NCBI RefSeq assembly: GCF_943914685.1
Contig: NZ_CALUCZ010000001.1
Coordinates: forward strand, 155,669 to 219,668
DNA from: an uncultured Mobiluncus sp.
Lineage (GTDB): Bacteria > Actinomycetota > Actinomycetes > Actinomycetales > Actinomycetaceae
Length of the DNA: 64,000 nt
Direction of reading: 5' to 3'
In this document: positions 34,570 to 43,194 of the stretch, piece after piece
Layout: every line of letters begins with the position of its first letter
Position numbering within the stretch: the first letter of the stretch is position 1
The notes under the pieces: model-generated
What the model was told of the DNA's origin: nothing
The model's input: the letters and a program-made list of their open reading frames with translations, nothing else
Databases searched by the model: none
Made by a program: the position numbers and the translations under genes

Positions 34570-34740
34570 TCAGGCGAAGAGCGTGAAAACGAACTGGCAC
34601 GCATGAACTTCATCTACAACGAGGCTGATGCCATGCTCATCGATGGCGATGGCGTCTACTTCTTGAAGACACGCGCTGATAAAACGGAACTTAAAAAGGG
34701 CGAATCCGAGGCTTCTGAAAACCAGAACGCGGACGAATAA
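34570..34740 (+). pseudogene. Unrecognised C-terminal gene fragment
   Basis: A 56-codon open frame following a TAG at 34567. It contains RMNFIYNEADAMLIDGDGVY and then FLKTRADKTELKKGESE, and ends in a Glu/Asn-rich tail. The only ATG (34603) has no ribosome-binding site. Composition is protein-like, so it is probably the end of a lost gene inside the presumed island. I do not recognise it. Confidence 0.4.
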
Positions 34741-34802
34741 CCAGATGCCCGCCCATCAACGCGGCGGGGCGGATGTCTTCCTTGTTATATAAAAAATCGG
34801 TT

Positions 34803-35690
34803 TTACTCCCATTCGCGCGTTACCGGATTCCAGGTCATAGCATCTGCAAAACCGGCATACACAGGATTGAAAAGTTTGCCTGCGAGTTCAACTGACGCGT
34901 CAATGCTCCAAAGCGAATGGGGCAGGCCGGTCTGAGAGCACAGCCTTTCGTACTGCCGCTCATGAGGCGCGCCCCATTCATCTGGGATGCAGAACGTCTC
35001 AGGCAGGGCGATGCCGCGCAAGGCGCCTTCCTGCAGCACGCGCTCCCGCAGCTTTCCTCCATCTATGGAGCATGTCACCGCATAGACCGCAATATCAACA
35101 AGATCCTTCACGCGGGAAGAGGCCCTCCTGTCGTGCCTTTCAACCAGTGCACAGAGCTTATCCGCCAACGCGCTCTCGACGGGATAGACCAGATAGTCGC
35201 ATACCGGCAACCCTTCGACCTCAATCCTGTCCGCAGGGGTGATGAGTTCCGCACGGTCTAGGGGAACCTCGTCGACAACGAGGTCGATGGCAATGGGCTG
35301 CAGGTTCTTCGAGCCGAGCATGGGCTGGAAAACAACGCGCAGTCCGCTCCGATATTCATCCTCTACCTTTATCGGGTCAGCGGATGCAAACGTGAACCGC
35401 ATGTAATCGCCGAGGTCCACGGAGGCAAGCCTCTTCAGCTCTTCGAGGGCACGCTCCAGAGAACGCTCCTTGCAGAGCAGATCGATATCCTTCGTCGCAC
35501 GCGCGTCCACGGTTCTGGCGAGCATACTCTGGCCGCCTTTAAGCACGAAAGCGTGATGCGGGTCGCTGAAAATACGGCAAAGCAACCTGTGGAAATAGAA
35601 TCCGGTCATGGCTCGACCCGTGTCGAGCGCCGATTGTCTGGTTGCCGCCTTTGCAGCCATCTCGAGTGCCGCGGGAGTCTGGTATCTCAT
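34803..35690 (-). CDS. AbiEii-type nucleotidyltransferase toxin
   Basis: 295 residues, AbiEii/type IV toxin-antitoxin nucleotidyltransferase. Motifs in order: FVLKGGQSMLA (GG(Q/S)-S), TKDIDLL (the D-x-D metal motif), ESALADKLCAL and RVKDLVDIAVY, all typical. AbiE modules abort phage infection or stabilise elements, the toxin acting as a nucleotidyltransferase that blocks tRNA function. It overlaps the antitoxin stop by 4 nt. A C-terminal REWE-stop ends the chain. It lies within the guaA-adjacent island. Nothing looks broken. Confidence 0.9.
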   Translation of the reverse strand: MRYQTPAALEMAAKAATRQSALDTGRAMTGFYFHRLLCRIFSDPHHAFVLKGGQSMLARTVDARATKDIDLLCKERSLERALEELKRLASVDLGDYMRFTFASADPIKVEDEYRSGLRVVFQPMLGSKNLQPIAIDLVVDEVPLDRAELITPADRIEVEGLPVCDYLVYPVESALADKLCALVERHDRRASSRVKDLVDIAVYAVTCSIDGGKLRERVLQEGALRGIALPETFCIPDEWGAPHERQYERLCSQTGLPHSLWSIDASVELAGKLFNPVYAGFADAMTWNPVTREWE

Positions 35691-36334
35691 CCAGCGCGCT
35701 CCATGTCTAGGTGCCGTTCCATGAGTCCGCGAATCACCGATAGCGATTCCTGCACGCCTTTCCTCTCCGGCTGGTCGGCGATTATCTTCACCAGGCGGTC
35801 ATAGTCGAGATTGCTCGCAGAGTTGAAGGCGTCTTCCACCAAAGACCATTCTTCGTTGTCCAGGCAAAGATCGACGAGCGTTCGCTCGGGTCGTGTAACA
35901 GGTAGCCCCTTAATCCAGCCCACGTCGTCCGGGTTGACTCTTCTGATGGCGAAACTCGCTGATTTCATGCGGGAATTAATTCTACGCGGTGCGTAGATGC
36001 GATACGGTGACAGGTAGAAGTCGCCGAGGTTCTGCAGACTTGCCGCAGTCGCTCCGCCAATGACGATTCCGTCCCAGGCGCCGATTTGCATGCGCTCGTG
36101 GGTGAATGCGGCTGGATTAGTCAGTTTCCAGATAGCCGCAAGCTCGTCTGTGAAATCGCTTCGTGATCCGGCAAGCCGGTATGCACCGTGCACTATTCGC
36201 TCAGCTCGGCCGGAGGTCACGGCTTGGGACAGGGCGTTGCGCGTGATTCCGAGCCGTGCGGCTTGAGCCGTGGTGAAGACACCCTCTGAGGCGGAGAGCT
36301 CGTTGAGAGCAGCTATGTGATTCGAATAAGTCAC
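35687..36334 (-). CDS. AbiEi-family antitoxin / transcriptional autoregulator
   Basis: 215 residues. An N-terminal winged helix (GVFTTAQAARLGITRNALSQ) is followed by an AbiEi C-terminal antitoxin domain (GLPVTRPERTLVDLCLDNEE). AbiEi represses its own promoter and counteracts AbiEii without direct complexing in known cases (type IV). The GTG start follows a -10-like TACAAT by 6 nt with no ribosome-binding site, so it is probably leaderless. Its stop overlaps the toxin start by 4 nt. Confidence 0.87.
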   Translation of the reverse strand: MTYSNHIAALNELSASEGVFTTAQAARLGITRNALSQAVTSGRAERIVHGAYRLAGSRSDFTDELAAIWKLTNPAAFTHERMQIGAWDGIVIGGATAASLQNLGDFYLSPYRIYAPRRINSRMKSASFAIRRVNPDDVGWIKGLPVTRPERTLVDLCLDNEEWSLVEDAFNSASNLDYDRLVKIIADQPERKGVQESLSVIRGLMERHLDMERAG

Positions 36335-36340
36335 GTTGCA

Positions 36341-36368
36341 ATTGTACGCTTTTAGCAGACATACGCAA
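36341..36368 (-). promoter_or_regulatory. Promoter of the abiE pair
   Basis: On the reverse strand TTGCGT (36363-36368), 16-nt spacer and TACAAT (36341-36346), 6 nt before the GTG start. Hexamers and spacing are near consensus. The expected AbiEi operator should overlap it; no clear inverted repeat was seen. Confidence 0.5.
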
Positions 36369-36427
36369 CCATATCAGGCATAGAAAAGGAATTCGTTTTT
36401 TGCCTCCCAGGGCGACAAATCGCGAGT

Positions 36428-36643
36428 TCAGGAGCCAGTTCCCGCTACTCCCACTCTTTCGCACTCATTTGCTGTCACGTCATTCCAGTCAACTTCTGTT
36501 GGCTCGCCGGTCTTGAGCGCTTTGCCACGGAATCCCGCCACGTACCGCCGCGTTGGCGTTTGGTACAAAACGTGGGACAGCGCAGAACACTTTTCGCCTC
36601 CCCCCCCCGAAGGCCCGCAGTTTCGTTTTTGTCCCGGAGACAA
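36428..36643 (-). pseudogene. Possible gene remnant between the abiE pair and the ATPase gene
   Basis: An open reverse frame of 71 codons includes SHVLYQTPTRRYVAGFRGKA and then LKTGEPTEVDWNDVTANECE, which looks protein-like. It lacks a convincing start, and the upstream part is a G-run (near 36601-36608 on the plus strand). It may be the end of a decayed gene. Apart from it, 36369-36664 shows nothing. Confidence 0.25.
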
Positions 36644-36664
36644 AAACGAGCGAACGCCGGAGCC

Positions 36665-37915
36665 CTAAAACGCCCTTTCCTCCTGCATGAACTCGGGGAT
36701 GTTGGCATGAATGATGCCGTCCCTAAGCTGGATGGGGTCGCTTCTCGTCAACAGATACTTGGGATAGTTGTCTCTGATCTGTTCGAAGGGGCGGTATTCG
36801 CGCTCCTCGGTGGACCGGTCGGACATGATGGTCATTGCCACCTGAACGTATGCGTAGCCCATCTTCGGGTTTCTGAGGATGAAGTCACATTCCAGCTTTC
36901 CAATGCGCCCGACACTGACCTTGCAACCCTGCGCACGAGCGTAGCGATAAACGATGTTCTCGAGGACGGAGCCGTAGTTGATGCGGTTGTCGGTGTTGAG
37001 GGCGAAGTAGAAGCTCAGGTCCGCCAGGTAGTACTTTTGCTCGCCTCGCAGCGATTTTCGCGACTTCAGGTCGAAGCGGGCGCACTTGCTGACGATCTTC
37101 GCGTCTTCGAGTATCTGGAGGTATCGCGCTAGCGTCTCGCGCTTAATCTTCACCCCCTGCTTGTTCTCGAGGTCGGACTGGATGTTCGCAAGCGACGTGG
37201 CGGCGCCGAAGTTGTTGATGACGTAGTCGCGCACCTGGTTGAACACGGAGACGTTCTTTATCTTCACGCGCCTGCGGATATCCTTTTCGAAGATTTCCTC
37301 GATAACTGCGGCAACGTAAGCGCGCTTGTCGGCGAGCCGGGGGTAATCCATTGCTTTCGGGAAGCCACCTTCAAGGATGTAGGAATCGAATTCCGTGACC
37401 GGATTCGGGTTCACGGGCAGTCCCAAGAAGCGCTTCATCTGGCAGTACTCGCCAAAGTCCAGCGTCTGCATCTCGAATTCGATATAGCGCCCGGTTAGTT
37501 TCGTGGCCAGTTCGCCTGAGAGCAGATAGGAATTTGAGCCGGTGATGAAGATGGAGAAGCCGCCTTCGGTGCGGAACCCGTTGAGCACGTCTTCGAAACC
37601 CTCGACGTTTTGCACCTCATCAATGAAAAGGTATTTCGTCCCCGAGATAGCGAGCAGGGGCTCGATGAGGTCCTCGAGCTGTTCTGGGGTCTTGACAGAT
37701 CGGTACCCGTATCGATCCAAGTCGAAAAAGACGATGTGCTCGTCATCGACGCCCTCGGCCCTCAGCTCTTCGGCGATGCACTGCATGAGACTGGACTTGC
37801 CGCAGCGACGGACGCCGGTGATGACTTTGATTATCCCGTCGTCCTGGTAGAAGCCGCGAATCTTCTTCAGGTAGTTTTCTCTGGGAAATAAACGCATACT
37901 GGTTCCAATCTTCAT
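36665..37915 (-). CDS. ATPase with AAA_14 and DUF4143 domains
   Basis: About 416 residues. Walker A GVRRCGKSSLM, Walker B YLFIDEVQNVEG and sensor FITGSNSYLLSGELATKLTG belong to the AAA_14 group. A winged middle part and a DUF4143 C-terminus (YYLADLSFYFAL, GKLECDFIL nuclease-like core) follow. These ATPases are common in accessory islands and their role is unsettled; some are linked to defence or addiction. I chose ATG 37915 because a TATACT (-10) lies 7 nt upstream, again leaderless; 37963 and 37897 are alternatives. It directly follows guaA's end on the same strand. Confidence 0.84.
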   Translation of the reverse strand: MKIGTSMRLFPRENYLKKIRGFYQDDGIIKVITGVRRCGKSSLMQCIAEELRAEGVDDEHIVFFDLDRYGYRSVKTPEQLEDLIEPLLAISGTKYLFIDEVQNVEGFEDVLNGFRTEGGFSIFITGSNSYLLSGELATKLTGRYIEFEMQTLDFGEYCQMKRFLGLPVNPNPVTEFDSYILEGGFPKAMDYPRLADKRAYVAAVIEEIFEKDIRRRVKIKNVSVFNQVRDYVINNFGAATSLANIQSDLENKQGVKIKRETLARYLQILEDAKIVSKCARFDLKSRKSLRGEQKYYLADLSFYFALNTDNRINYGSVLENIVYRYARAQGCKVSVGRIGKLECDFILRNPKMGYAYVQVAMTIMSDRSTEEREYRPFEQIRDNYPKYLLTRSDPIQLRDGIIHANIPEFMQEERAF

Positions 37916-37997
37916 TGAGGCCAGTATATCAAATTGCGGGTTTATTGGGGTATTCTTCATCAACCAAGCGATTTATACCCCCATAACTAAGGAAATC

Positions 37998-38009
37998 TCT
38001 ATTCCCACT
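37998..38009. repeat. 12-bp segment in the guaA 3' end (candidate attachment site, right)
   Basis: TCTATTCCCACT covers the last codons and stop of guaA and recurs at 34529-34540. The 3' end of guaA is a known integration site for genomic islands. The 3.5 kb between the copies holds the AbiE pair, the DUF4143 ATPase and two remnants, but no integrase. Confidence 0.5.
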
Positions 38010-39585
38010 CGATGGTCCCCGGGGGCTTGGACGTGCAGTCCAGCACCACGCGGTTGATTTCGGGAACCTGGTTGGTAATCAGGTTAGAAATCCGCGCCAC
38101 CAAGTCCCAATCCAGACGCGACCAGTCCGCAGTCATCGCGTCTTCTGAGGAAACCGGACGCAACACGATCGGGTGCCCGTAGGTACGCCCATCACCCTGC
38201 ACCCCCACCGAACGAACATCTGCCAGCAACACAACGGGACACTGCCAAATCTCCGTGTCCAGCCCGGCCGCGCTCAGCTCATTGCGCACAATCAGGTCCG
38301 CCGCCCGCAAAATCCGCAGGCGTTCCTCGTTGACTTCTCCGATAATACGAATGGCCAGGCCCGGACCGGGGAAAGGCTGACGATTCACGATGATATCGGG
38401 CAGGCCCAACTCGCGCCCCAACTCGCGAACCTCGTCCTTAAACAGTTTGCGCAGCGGCTCGATGAGCTCAAACTTCAAGTCCTCAGGCAATCCGCCCACA
38501 TTGTGATGCGACTTGATATTGGCCGTGCCGCTACCACCGCCCGATTCCACCACGTCAGGATACAAAGTGCCCTGGACCAGGAACTTCACTTCCCCACCGC
38601 TGGCGCCGACCTCAGCGACGACCTCGCGCTGAGCCGCTTCAAAAGACCGGATAAACTCGCGACCGATAATCTTGCGTTTCTGTTCCGGTTCGCTTACTCC
38701 CGCCAGCGCTCCCAAGAAGCGGGCGGATTCGTCTACGTATTTCACGCGAATCCCCATGTTGGCGGCATAGTCTCGTTCTACCTGCTCGCGCTCCCCCGCG
38801 CGCAACAAACCGTGGTCAACGAAAATGCAGGTCAGCTGGTCGCCGATGGCCTTATGAACCAAAGCTGCCGCCACGGAGGAATCCACCCCGCCTGACAAAC
38901 CGCAGATAACTTGGGCATCGCCCACGCGCTGGCGAATCTCGGCCACCTGGGTGTCAATGATGGATTGCGGCGTCCACACTGGGTCTAAGCCGACCACGTC
39001 GTGCAGAAAATGTTCCAAAAGCCTCTGACCATAGGCGCTGTGCCGAACTTCGGGATGCCATTGCACTCCATACAGCCCTCGTTCAGGATTTTCAAAGGCC
39101 GCTACCTTTGTATCGTCCGTCGCCGCGGTAACTTGAAAATCGCTGGGAGCTGCCGAGACCGCGTCCCCGTGACTCATCCAAACCACCTGTTCAGACGGGG
39201 TTCCTTCCAACAACTTACCCCCCGGGGTCACTTCCAAGTTGGTGCGACCATACTCGGACGTTCCGGTAGGGCTAACCGTCCCCCCCAGGGCTTGTGCCAT
39301 CACCTGAAATCCGTAGCAAATGCCCAGTACCGGCACATTTGCCTGAAAAACGGCTGGGTCAAAGGCCGGAGCCCCCGGAGCGTAAACGGAAGACGGTCCA
39401 CCTGAGAGAATGATGGCTGAAGGCTGTTTATCCAATATTTCCCGGGCGGTCAGGTTATGTCCCACAATTTCCGAGTAAACTTTCGCCTCGCGAACCCGAC
39501 GAGCGATAAGTTGGGCATATTGTGCACCAAAGTCAACAACTAATACCGGTCCTGCGGGTTTACCATGTTGCAAGTTTTCAGCCAT
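37999..39585 (-). CDS. guaA: GMP synthase (glutamine-hydrolysing)
   Basis: 528 residues. It converts XMP, ATP and glutamine to GMP. The class I glutaminase domain has nucleophile Cys in LGICYGFQVMAQALGG and the His/Glu pair in GVQWHPEV. The ATP-pyrophosphatase P-loop is GLSGGVDSSVAAALV. The C-terminal dimer domain ends CTSKPPGTIEWE, as in most GMP synthases. It is divergent from the GntR regulator with a 176-nt shared region. The gene is intact despite the island next to its 3' end. Confidence 0.96.
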   Translation of the reverse strand: MAENLQHGKPAGPVLVVDFGAQYAQLIARRVREAKVYSEIVGHNLTAREILDKQPSAIILSGGPSSVYAPGAPAFDPAVFQANVPVLGICYGFQVMAQALGGTVSPTGTSEYGRTNLEVTPGGKLLEGTPSEQVVWMSHGDAVSAAPSDFQVTAATDDTKVAAFENPERGLYGVQWHPEVRHSAYGQRLLEHFLHDVVGLDPVWTPQSIIDTQVAEIRQRVGDAQVICGLSGGVDSSVAAALVHKAIGDQLTCIFVDHGLLRAGEREQVERDYAANMGIRVKYVDESARFLGALAGVSEPEQKRKIIGREFIRSFEAAQREVVAEVGASGGEVKFLVQGTLYPDVVESGGGSGTANIKSHHNVGGLPEDLKFELIEPLRKLFKDEVRELGRELGLPDIIVNRQPFPGPGLAIRIIGEVNEERLRILRAADLIVRNELSAAGLDTEIWQCPVVLLADVRSVGVQGDGRTYGHPIVLRPVSSEDAMTADWSRLDWDLVARISNLITNQVPEINRVVLDCTSKPPGTIEWE

Positions 39586-39654
39586 GAGTCAATCCTAAAA
39601 CATTTCCTCACCATAAATTGACCCCCGAATTCTCAGACTTTTTTCAGAGATAAT

Positions 39655-39709
39655 TCGTTGATATTTCAACGATTTTTCCTAATGTCAGGCCAATAATTGT
39701 CGATACAAT
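39655..39709. promoter_or_regulatory. Two palindromes in the guaA/gntR divergent region
   Basis: TCGTTGA-TATT-TCAACGA (39655-39672) and ATTGT-CGAT-ACAAT (39696-39709). HutC-subfamily GntR proteins bind short inverted repeats, so either could be the autoregulatory operator of the gene starting 53 nt downstream. The first is followed by a T-run and could instead be a weak terminator. Confidence 0.45.
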
Positions 39710-39761
39710 AATATGTAGGGTCAAAGGAAAGGCCGACGACGTAAGGGAAAGGAGACCCGCC

Positions 39762-40514
39762 ATGAGTCAGGTACCAACATATTTCGAGGCTGATGTCCGA
39801 CTGGATCGGAACTCCCCGGTTCCGCTTTACCATCAGATTGCTCAGCCCATCGAAGAATTGATCCTCTCAGGGCAGCTTACTCCAGGTACGCGCTTGGAAG
39901 ACGAACTGTCCATGGCACGACGTCTCAACGTGTCCCGCCCCACCGCCCGTCGAGCCCTGCAGCAACTGGGTGACCATGGTCTGCTGGTGCGCCGCCGCGG
40001 TGTCGGGACTCAGGTGGCTCCGACCCGGGTGCATCGTCCGAACACCCTCTCCACCATTTTTGACCAAATGAAAGCCGACGGTCACAAGCCGTCTACCGAA
40101 GTTTTGTCTTACGGCACGTCCCCGGCCAGCCCGGAAGTCAGTGCGAAACTCGAGGTAGCTCCCGATACCAACGTGACCGCTGTCCGCCGGCTGCGCCTGA
40201 GCGACCGCCAGCCCGCCGGACTCATGTTTGACATGATTCGTTCCTCGATTGCTCCGGCAGCCACCGCTTTGGAACGTGATTCTTTCGAAACTGCCCTAGC
40301 GGAGCGTGGCGTAGTCGTGACGATGGCTCGTCAAGCGGTGTCCGCCCGCAAGGCCAGCGCCCCGGAGGCTCAACTCCTGCGGATTCCCGCGGGTTCAACG
40401 GTACTGAGCATTCAAAACATCTCTTATGACGAATCCGGCAAGATTGCCGCTTATGGTGAATACCTGTTCCGCGCAGACCGCTTTGCTCTCAAGAACACAC
40501 TCTTTGCGCACTAA
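39762..40514 (+). CDS. GntR-family regulator with UTRA domain (HutC subfamily)
   Basis: 250 residues. N-terminal winged helix (ELILSGQLTPGTRLEDELSM, then ARRLNVSRPTARRALQQL) and C-terminal UTRA sensor domain (about 85-245), as in HutC/DasR/NagR-type regulators, which bind small sugars or amino-acid derivatives. It ends in a clear terminator. The next genes are pta and ackA, so it may control acetate metabolism, or regulate sugar genes elsewhere; both are inference. Start supported by GGAAAGGAGACC 5-6 nt upstream of the ATG. It is divergent from guaA. Confidence 0.88.
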   Translation: MSQVPTYFEADVRLDRNSPVPLYHQIAQPIEELILSGQLTPGTRLEDELSMARRLNVSRPTARRALQQLGDHGLLVRRRGVGTQVAPTRVHRPNTLSTIFDQMKADGHKPSTEVLSYGTSPASPEVSAKLEVAPDTNVTAVRRLRLSDRQPAGLMFDMIRSSIAPAATALERDSFETALAERGVVVTMARQAVSARKASAPEAQLLRIPAGSTVLSIQNISYDESGKIAAYGEYLFRADRFALKNTLFAH

Positions 40515-40578
40515 CTCAATAACCCTTCTTTCTTCTTCACTGGGATAATTTCATACCGGGTCCGCAGACCTGACAGCG

Positions 40579-40630
40579 ATGAGGCGTTCGTGGTTTCTCT
40601 CCTTTTCCCACGGGCGCCTCATTATTTTTC
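40579..40630 (+). terminator. Intrinsic terminator after the gntR gene
   Basis: ATGAGGCG (40579-40586) pairs with CGCCTCAT (40615-40622). CGTGG/CCACG adds a second paired block inside, and TATTTTTC follows. The 180 nt from there to pta holds an A/T-rich stretch and a likely promoter, with no gene. Confidence 0.75.
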
Positions 40631-40805
40631 ACAAGGGTATTGCCGCACTTTCCCCGGATATCGCACGGTTTTCGAGGGGCCCAGCCCGAAAATAACACCT
40701 CGGGACCTTAGTCCCAACTTTACCAACCCCAAACCCTGTATTAGGATATTTTTTAACTTGCCGGTGGGGTTGACGACCCCCCTGATTTCATTAGAGGAGC
40801 TGGGC

Positions 40806-41795
40806 ATGAGCGACTTCAAAACCTCATTTCTGGACAGTCTTTCCAACAAAGCGGCAGCAAACCGGAAACGGATTGTGCTGCCAGAATCCGACGATGAGCG
40901 CATCTTAAAAGCCGCCGCACACATCCTCCAAAATGGTGTCGCCGACTTGGTTTTGCTGGGAGACCAGGACACAATCAAGGCTCAAGCCGCCGCGCTTAAT
41001 CTGGATCTTTCCGCGGCCGAAATCGTTTCCCTCGACGATGCCGACAAACTGTCCCGCTACACCGCCAAACTGGTGGAACTGCGCTCGCACAAGGGCATGG
41101 ACGAAGCCAAAGCGAAAGAAACTCTGAAAGATATTTCTTTCTTCGGCACCATGATGATTGTCTGCGGCGATGCCGACGGTATGGTCTCTGGAGCAGCTCA
41201 CACCACCGCCCACACCATTCGACCCGCACTGCAAGTCATCAAGACTCAGCCGGGCGTGAAACTGGTTTCCGGAGCTTTCCTCATGGTCTTCGACGACCAC
41301 TGTGACGTGTATTCGGATTGCGCGGTCACGATTTCCCCCGACGCTGCGCAGCTGGCGGACATCGCGGTCGTTTCGGCCCAGACCGCAGCTCAGTTCGGTC
41401 TGGAACCAAAAGTTGCCATGTTGTCCTATTCCACGATTGACTCCGGCTCGGGTCCGCTGGTTGACTTGGTCAAGGACGCCACCGCTAAAGCTCAGGCCGC
41501 TGCCCCGGAGGTAGCTATCGACGGCCCGCTCCAGTTCGATGCTGCGGTCGTCGAATCCGTGGCTGCCCAGAAAGCTCCGCACTCCCCTGTCGCCGGACAC
41601 GCCAACACGTTCATCTTCCCCGATTTGAACGCCGGAAACATCACCTACAAAGCGGTGCAGCGCACCAGCGGCGCGCTGGCGGTAGGACCCATCTTGCAAG
41701 GGCTAAACGCCCCGGTCAACGACTTGTCGCGCGGGGCCACCGTGGACGACATCATCAACACCATCATCATTACCGCTATCCAAGCCCAAGGTTAG
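40806..41795 (+). CDS. pta: Phosphate acetyltransferase
   Basis: 329 residues, the short Pta form. It swaps CoA of acetyl-CoA for phosphate to make acetyl phosphate. Visible marks: IVLPESDDERILKAA, GDADGMVSGAAHTTAHTIRP (conserved loop), VFPD-like FIFPDLNAGNITYKA and GPILQGLNAPVNDLSRG at the C-terminus. The ATG at 40806 follows AGAGGAG at 6-8 nt; the longer upstream frame (from 40590) has no support. ackA follows 58 nt later, giving ATP from acetyl-CoA during fermentation. Confidence 0.94.
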   Translation: MSDFKTSFLDSLSNKAAANRKRIVLPESDDERILKAAAHILQNGVADLVLLGDQDTIKAQAAALNLDLSAAEIVSLDDADKLSRYTAKLVELRSHKGMDEAKAKETLKDISFFGTMMIVCGDADGMVSGAAHTTAHTIRPALQVIKTQPGVKLVSGAFLMVFDDHCDVYSDCAVTISPDAAQLADIAVVSAQTAAQFGLEPKVAMLSYSTIDSGSGPLVDLVKDATAKAQAAAPEVAIDGPLQFDAAVVESVAAQKAPHSPVAGHANTFIFPDLNAGNITYKAVQRTSGALAVGPILQGLNAPVNDLSRGATVDDIINTIIITAIQAQG

Positions 41796-41853
41796 GCGGC
41801 CAGAGGGCACGACCCCGCGACCGCCCTTGTGAAAAGAAGAAGGAACAATCGCT

Positions 41854-43041
41854 ATGCGCCAGCAAACTATTTTTGTAATTAACTCCGGCTCTTCCTCACT
41901 GAAGTACCAGCTCATCGAACCTGTCAGCGGTGACGTCCTGGCCAAAGGTCAAGCGGAACGCATCGGCACTGATCGGGGGGAAGTCACCCACGAAGTCCAC
42001 GCGGACAAGTTCAGCGAGACACTCCCCCTTCCGACCCACAAGGAAGCCCTGACCAGGATTATCGAGATGTTCTCGACCCACGGACCCGACTTGGCCCACG
42101 TGGATTTATCCGGTTTTGGTCACCGTATCGTCCAGGGTGGCTGGCATTTCAAGGGACCGGCCATCGTGAATGACGATGTTCGCGCCAAGATTGAGGAACT
42201 GTGTGACTTGGCGCCGCTGCACAATCCGGCGCACCTCATCGGCATCGACACCGCTATGGAGCTGTGGCCCGACCTGCCCCACGTGGCCGTTTTTGATACC
42301 GCCTACTTTGCTGGACTGCCCGAAAAAGCCCGCAGCTACGCCCTTAATAAGCAGGTCGCGCACGACTACCATATCCGCCGCTACGGCGCCCACGGTACTT
42401 CCCATGAATTCGTAGCCAACAAGGTCTGCGACTACCTAGGCGATGACACCGTGAAACAAATCACTCTGCACCTGGGAAATGGCGCGTCCGCCTGCGCGGA
42501 ACTTGGCCGGCTACCGATGGACACTTCAATGGGGTTGACGCCCCTGGAAGGCTTGGTCATGGGCACCCGTACCGGCGACATCGACCCGGCTGTGGTGTTC
42601 CACCTCTTGCGCAAAGGAATGAGCGTAGAGGACGTTGATACCCTGTTCAACAAGGAATCCGGCATGAAAGGCATGTGCGGCGACAACGATATGCGTGATG
42701 TGTGGAAACGCCGCGACGAGGGCGACTCCGACGCTCTGCTGGCCCTGCAGACTTATCAGCAGCGCTTGCTAAAGTACATCGGCGCCTACACTTTTGAGCT
42801 GGGCGGCTTGGACGTGCTGACTTTCACCGCCGGCATTGGTGAAAACGATGACCGCACCCGGCGGCGCTTGTGCGAAAAACTCGAGTTCATCGGGGTCAAG
42901 ATTGACCGCGAACGTAACGAAAATCGGGACCGCTCCAAAGCTATCTGGCGCATCTCTAGCGATGATTCAAAAGTGCTGGTGCTGGTCGTCCCCACCAACG
43001 AGGAGTTGGCGATTGCCCGCCAAGTCGTACGTCTGATTTAG
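41854..43041 (+). CDS. ackA: Acetate kinase
   Basis: 395 residues. It transfers the phosphate of acetyl phosphate to ADP. The N-terminal IFVINSGSSSLKYQL is the acetokinase signature 1. GFGHRIVQGG, HNPAHLIGI, DTAYFA, GAHGTSHE and LHLGNGAS follow in the usual order, with FTAGIGENDDRTRR at the C-terminus. The start has AGAAGGA about 9-10 nt before the ATG. It completes the Pta-AckA pathway with the gene just upstream and is followed by an excellent terminator. Confidence 0.96.
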   Translation: MRQQTIFVINSGSSSLKYQLIEPVSGDVLAKGQAERIGTDRGEVTHEVHADKFSETLPLPTHKEALTRIIEMFSTHGPDLAHVDLSGFGHRIVQGGWHFKGPAIVNDDVRAKIEELCDLAPLHNPAHLIGIDTAMELWPDLPHVAVFDTAYFAGLPEKARSYALNKQVAHDYHIRRYGAHGTSHEFVANKVCDYLGDDTVKQITLHLGNGASACAELGRLPMDTSMGLTPLEGLVMGTRTGDIDPAVVFHLLRKGMSVEDVDTLFNKESGMKGMCGDNDMRDVWKRRDEGDSDALLALQTYQQRLLKYIGAYTFELGGLDVLTFTAGIGENDDRTRRRLCEKLEFIGVKIDRERNENRDRSKAIWRISSDDSKVLVLVVPTNEELAIARQVVRLI

Positions 43042-43066
43042 TTTCTATCCTCAAAAACCTTTCTGG

Positions 43067-43101
43067 CGTGGGCCCCGGATACGTCTGGGGTCCACGTTTT
43101 T
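43067..43101 (+). terminator. Intrinsic terminator of pta-ackA
   Basis: CGTGGGCCCC (43067-43076) pairs with GGGGTCCACG (43087-43096), 10 bp with one G-T, followed by TTTTT. Confidence 0.88.
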
Positions 43102-43159
43102 ACACGTGCCAAACCTCGACTCGTGAACCGGCGAGTGTCACAAAGGCGCCCCCGGTTTA

Positions 43160-43187
43160 GTTAAAATCGCTTAACTTTCAATATACT
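43160..43187 (+). promoter_or_regulatory. marR operator and leaderless promoter
   Basis: Inverted repeat GTTAA-n6-TTAAC (43160-43175) sits directly before TATACT (43182-43187), which is 7 nt from the ATG. The block CTTAACTTTCAATATACT matches CTTAACTATCAATATAAT ahead of the DHA2 gene, at the same distance to the start codon. Confidence 0.65.
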
Positions 43188-43194
43188 GAATAGC

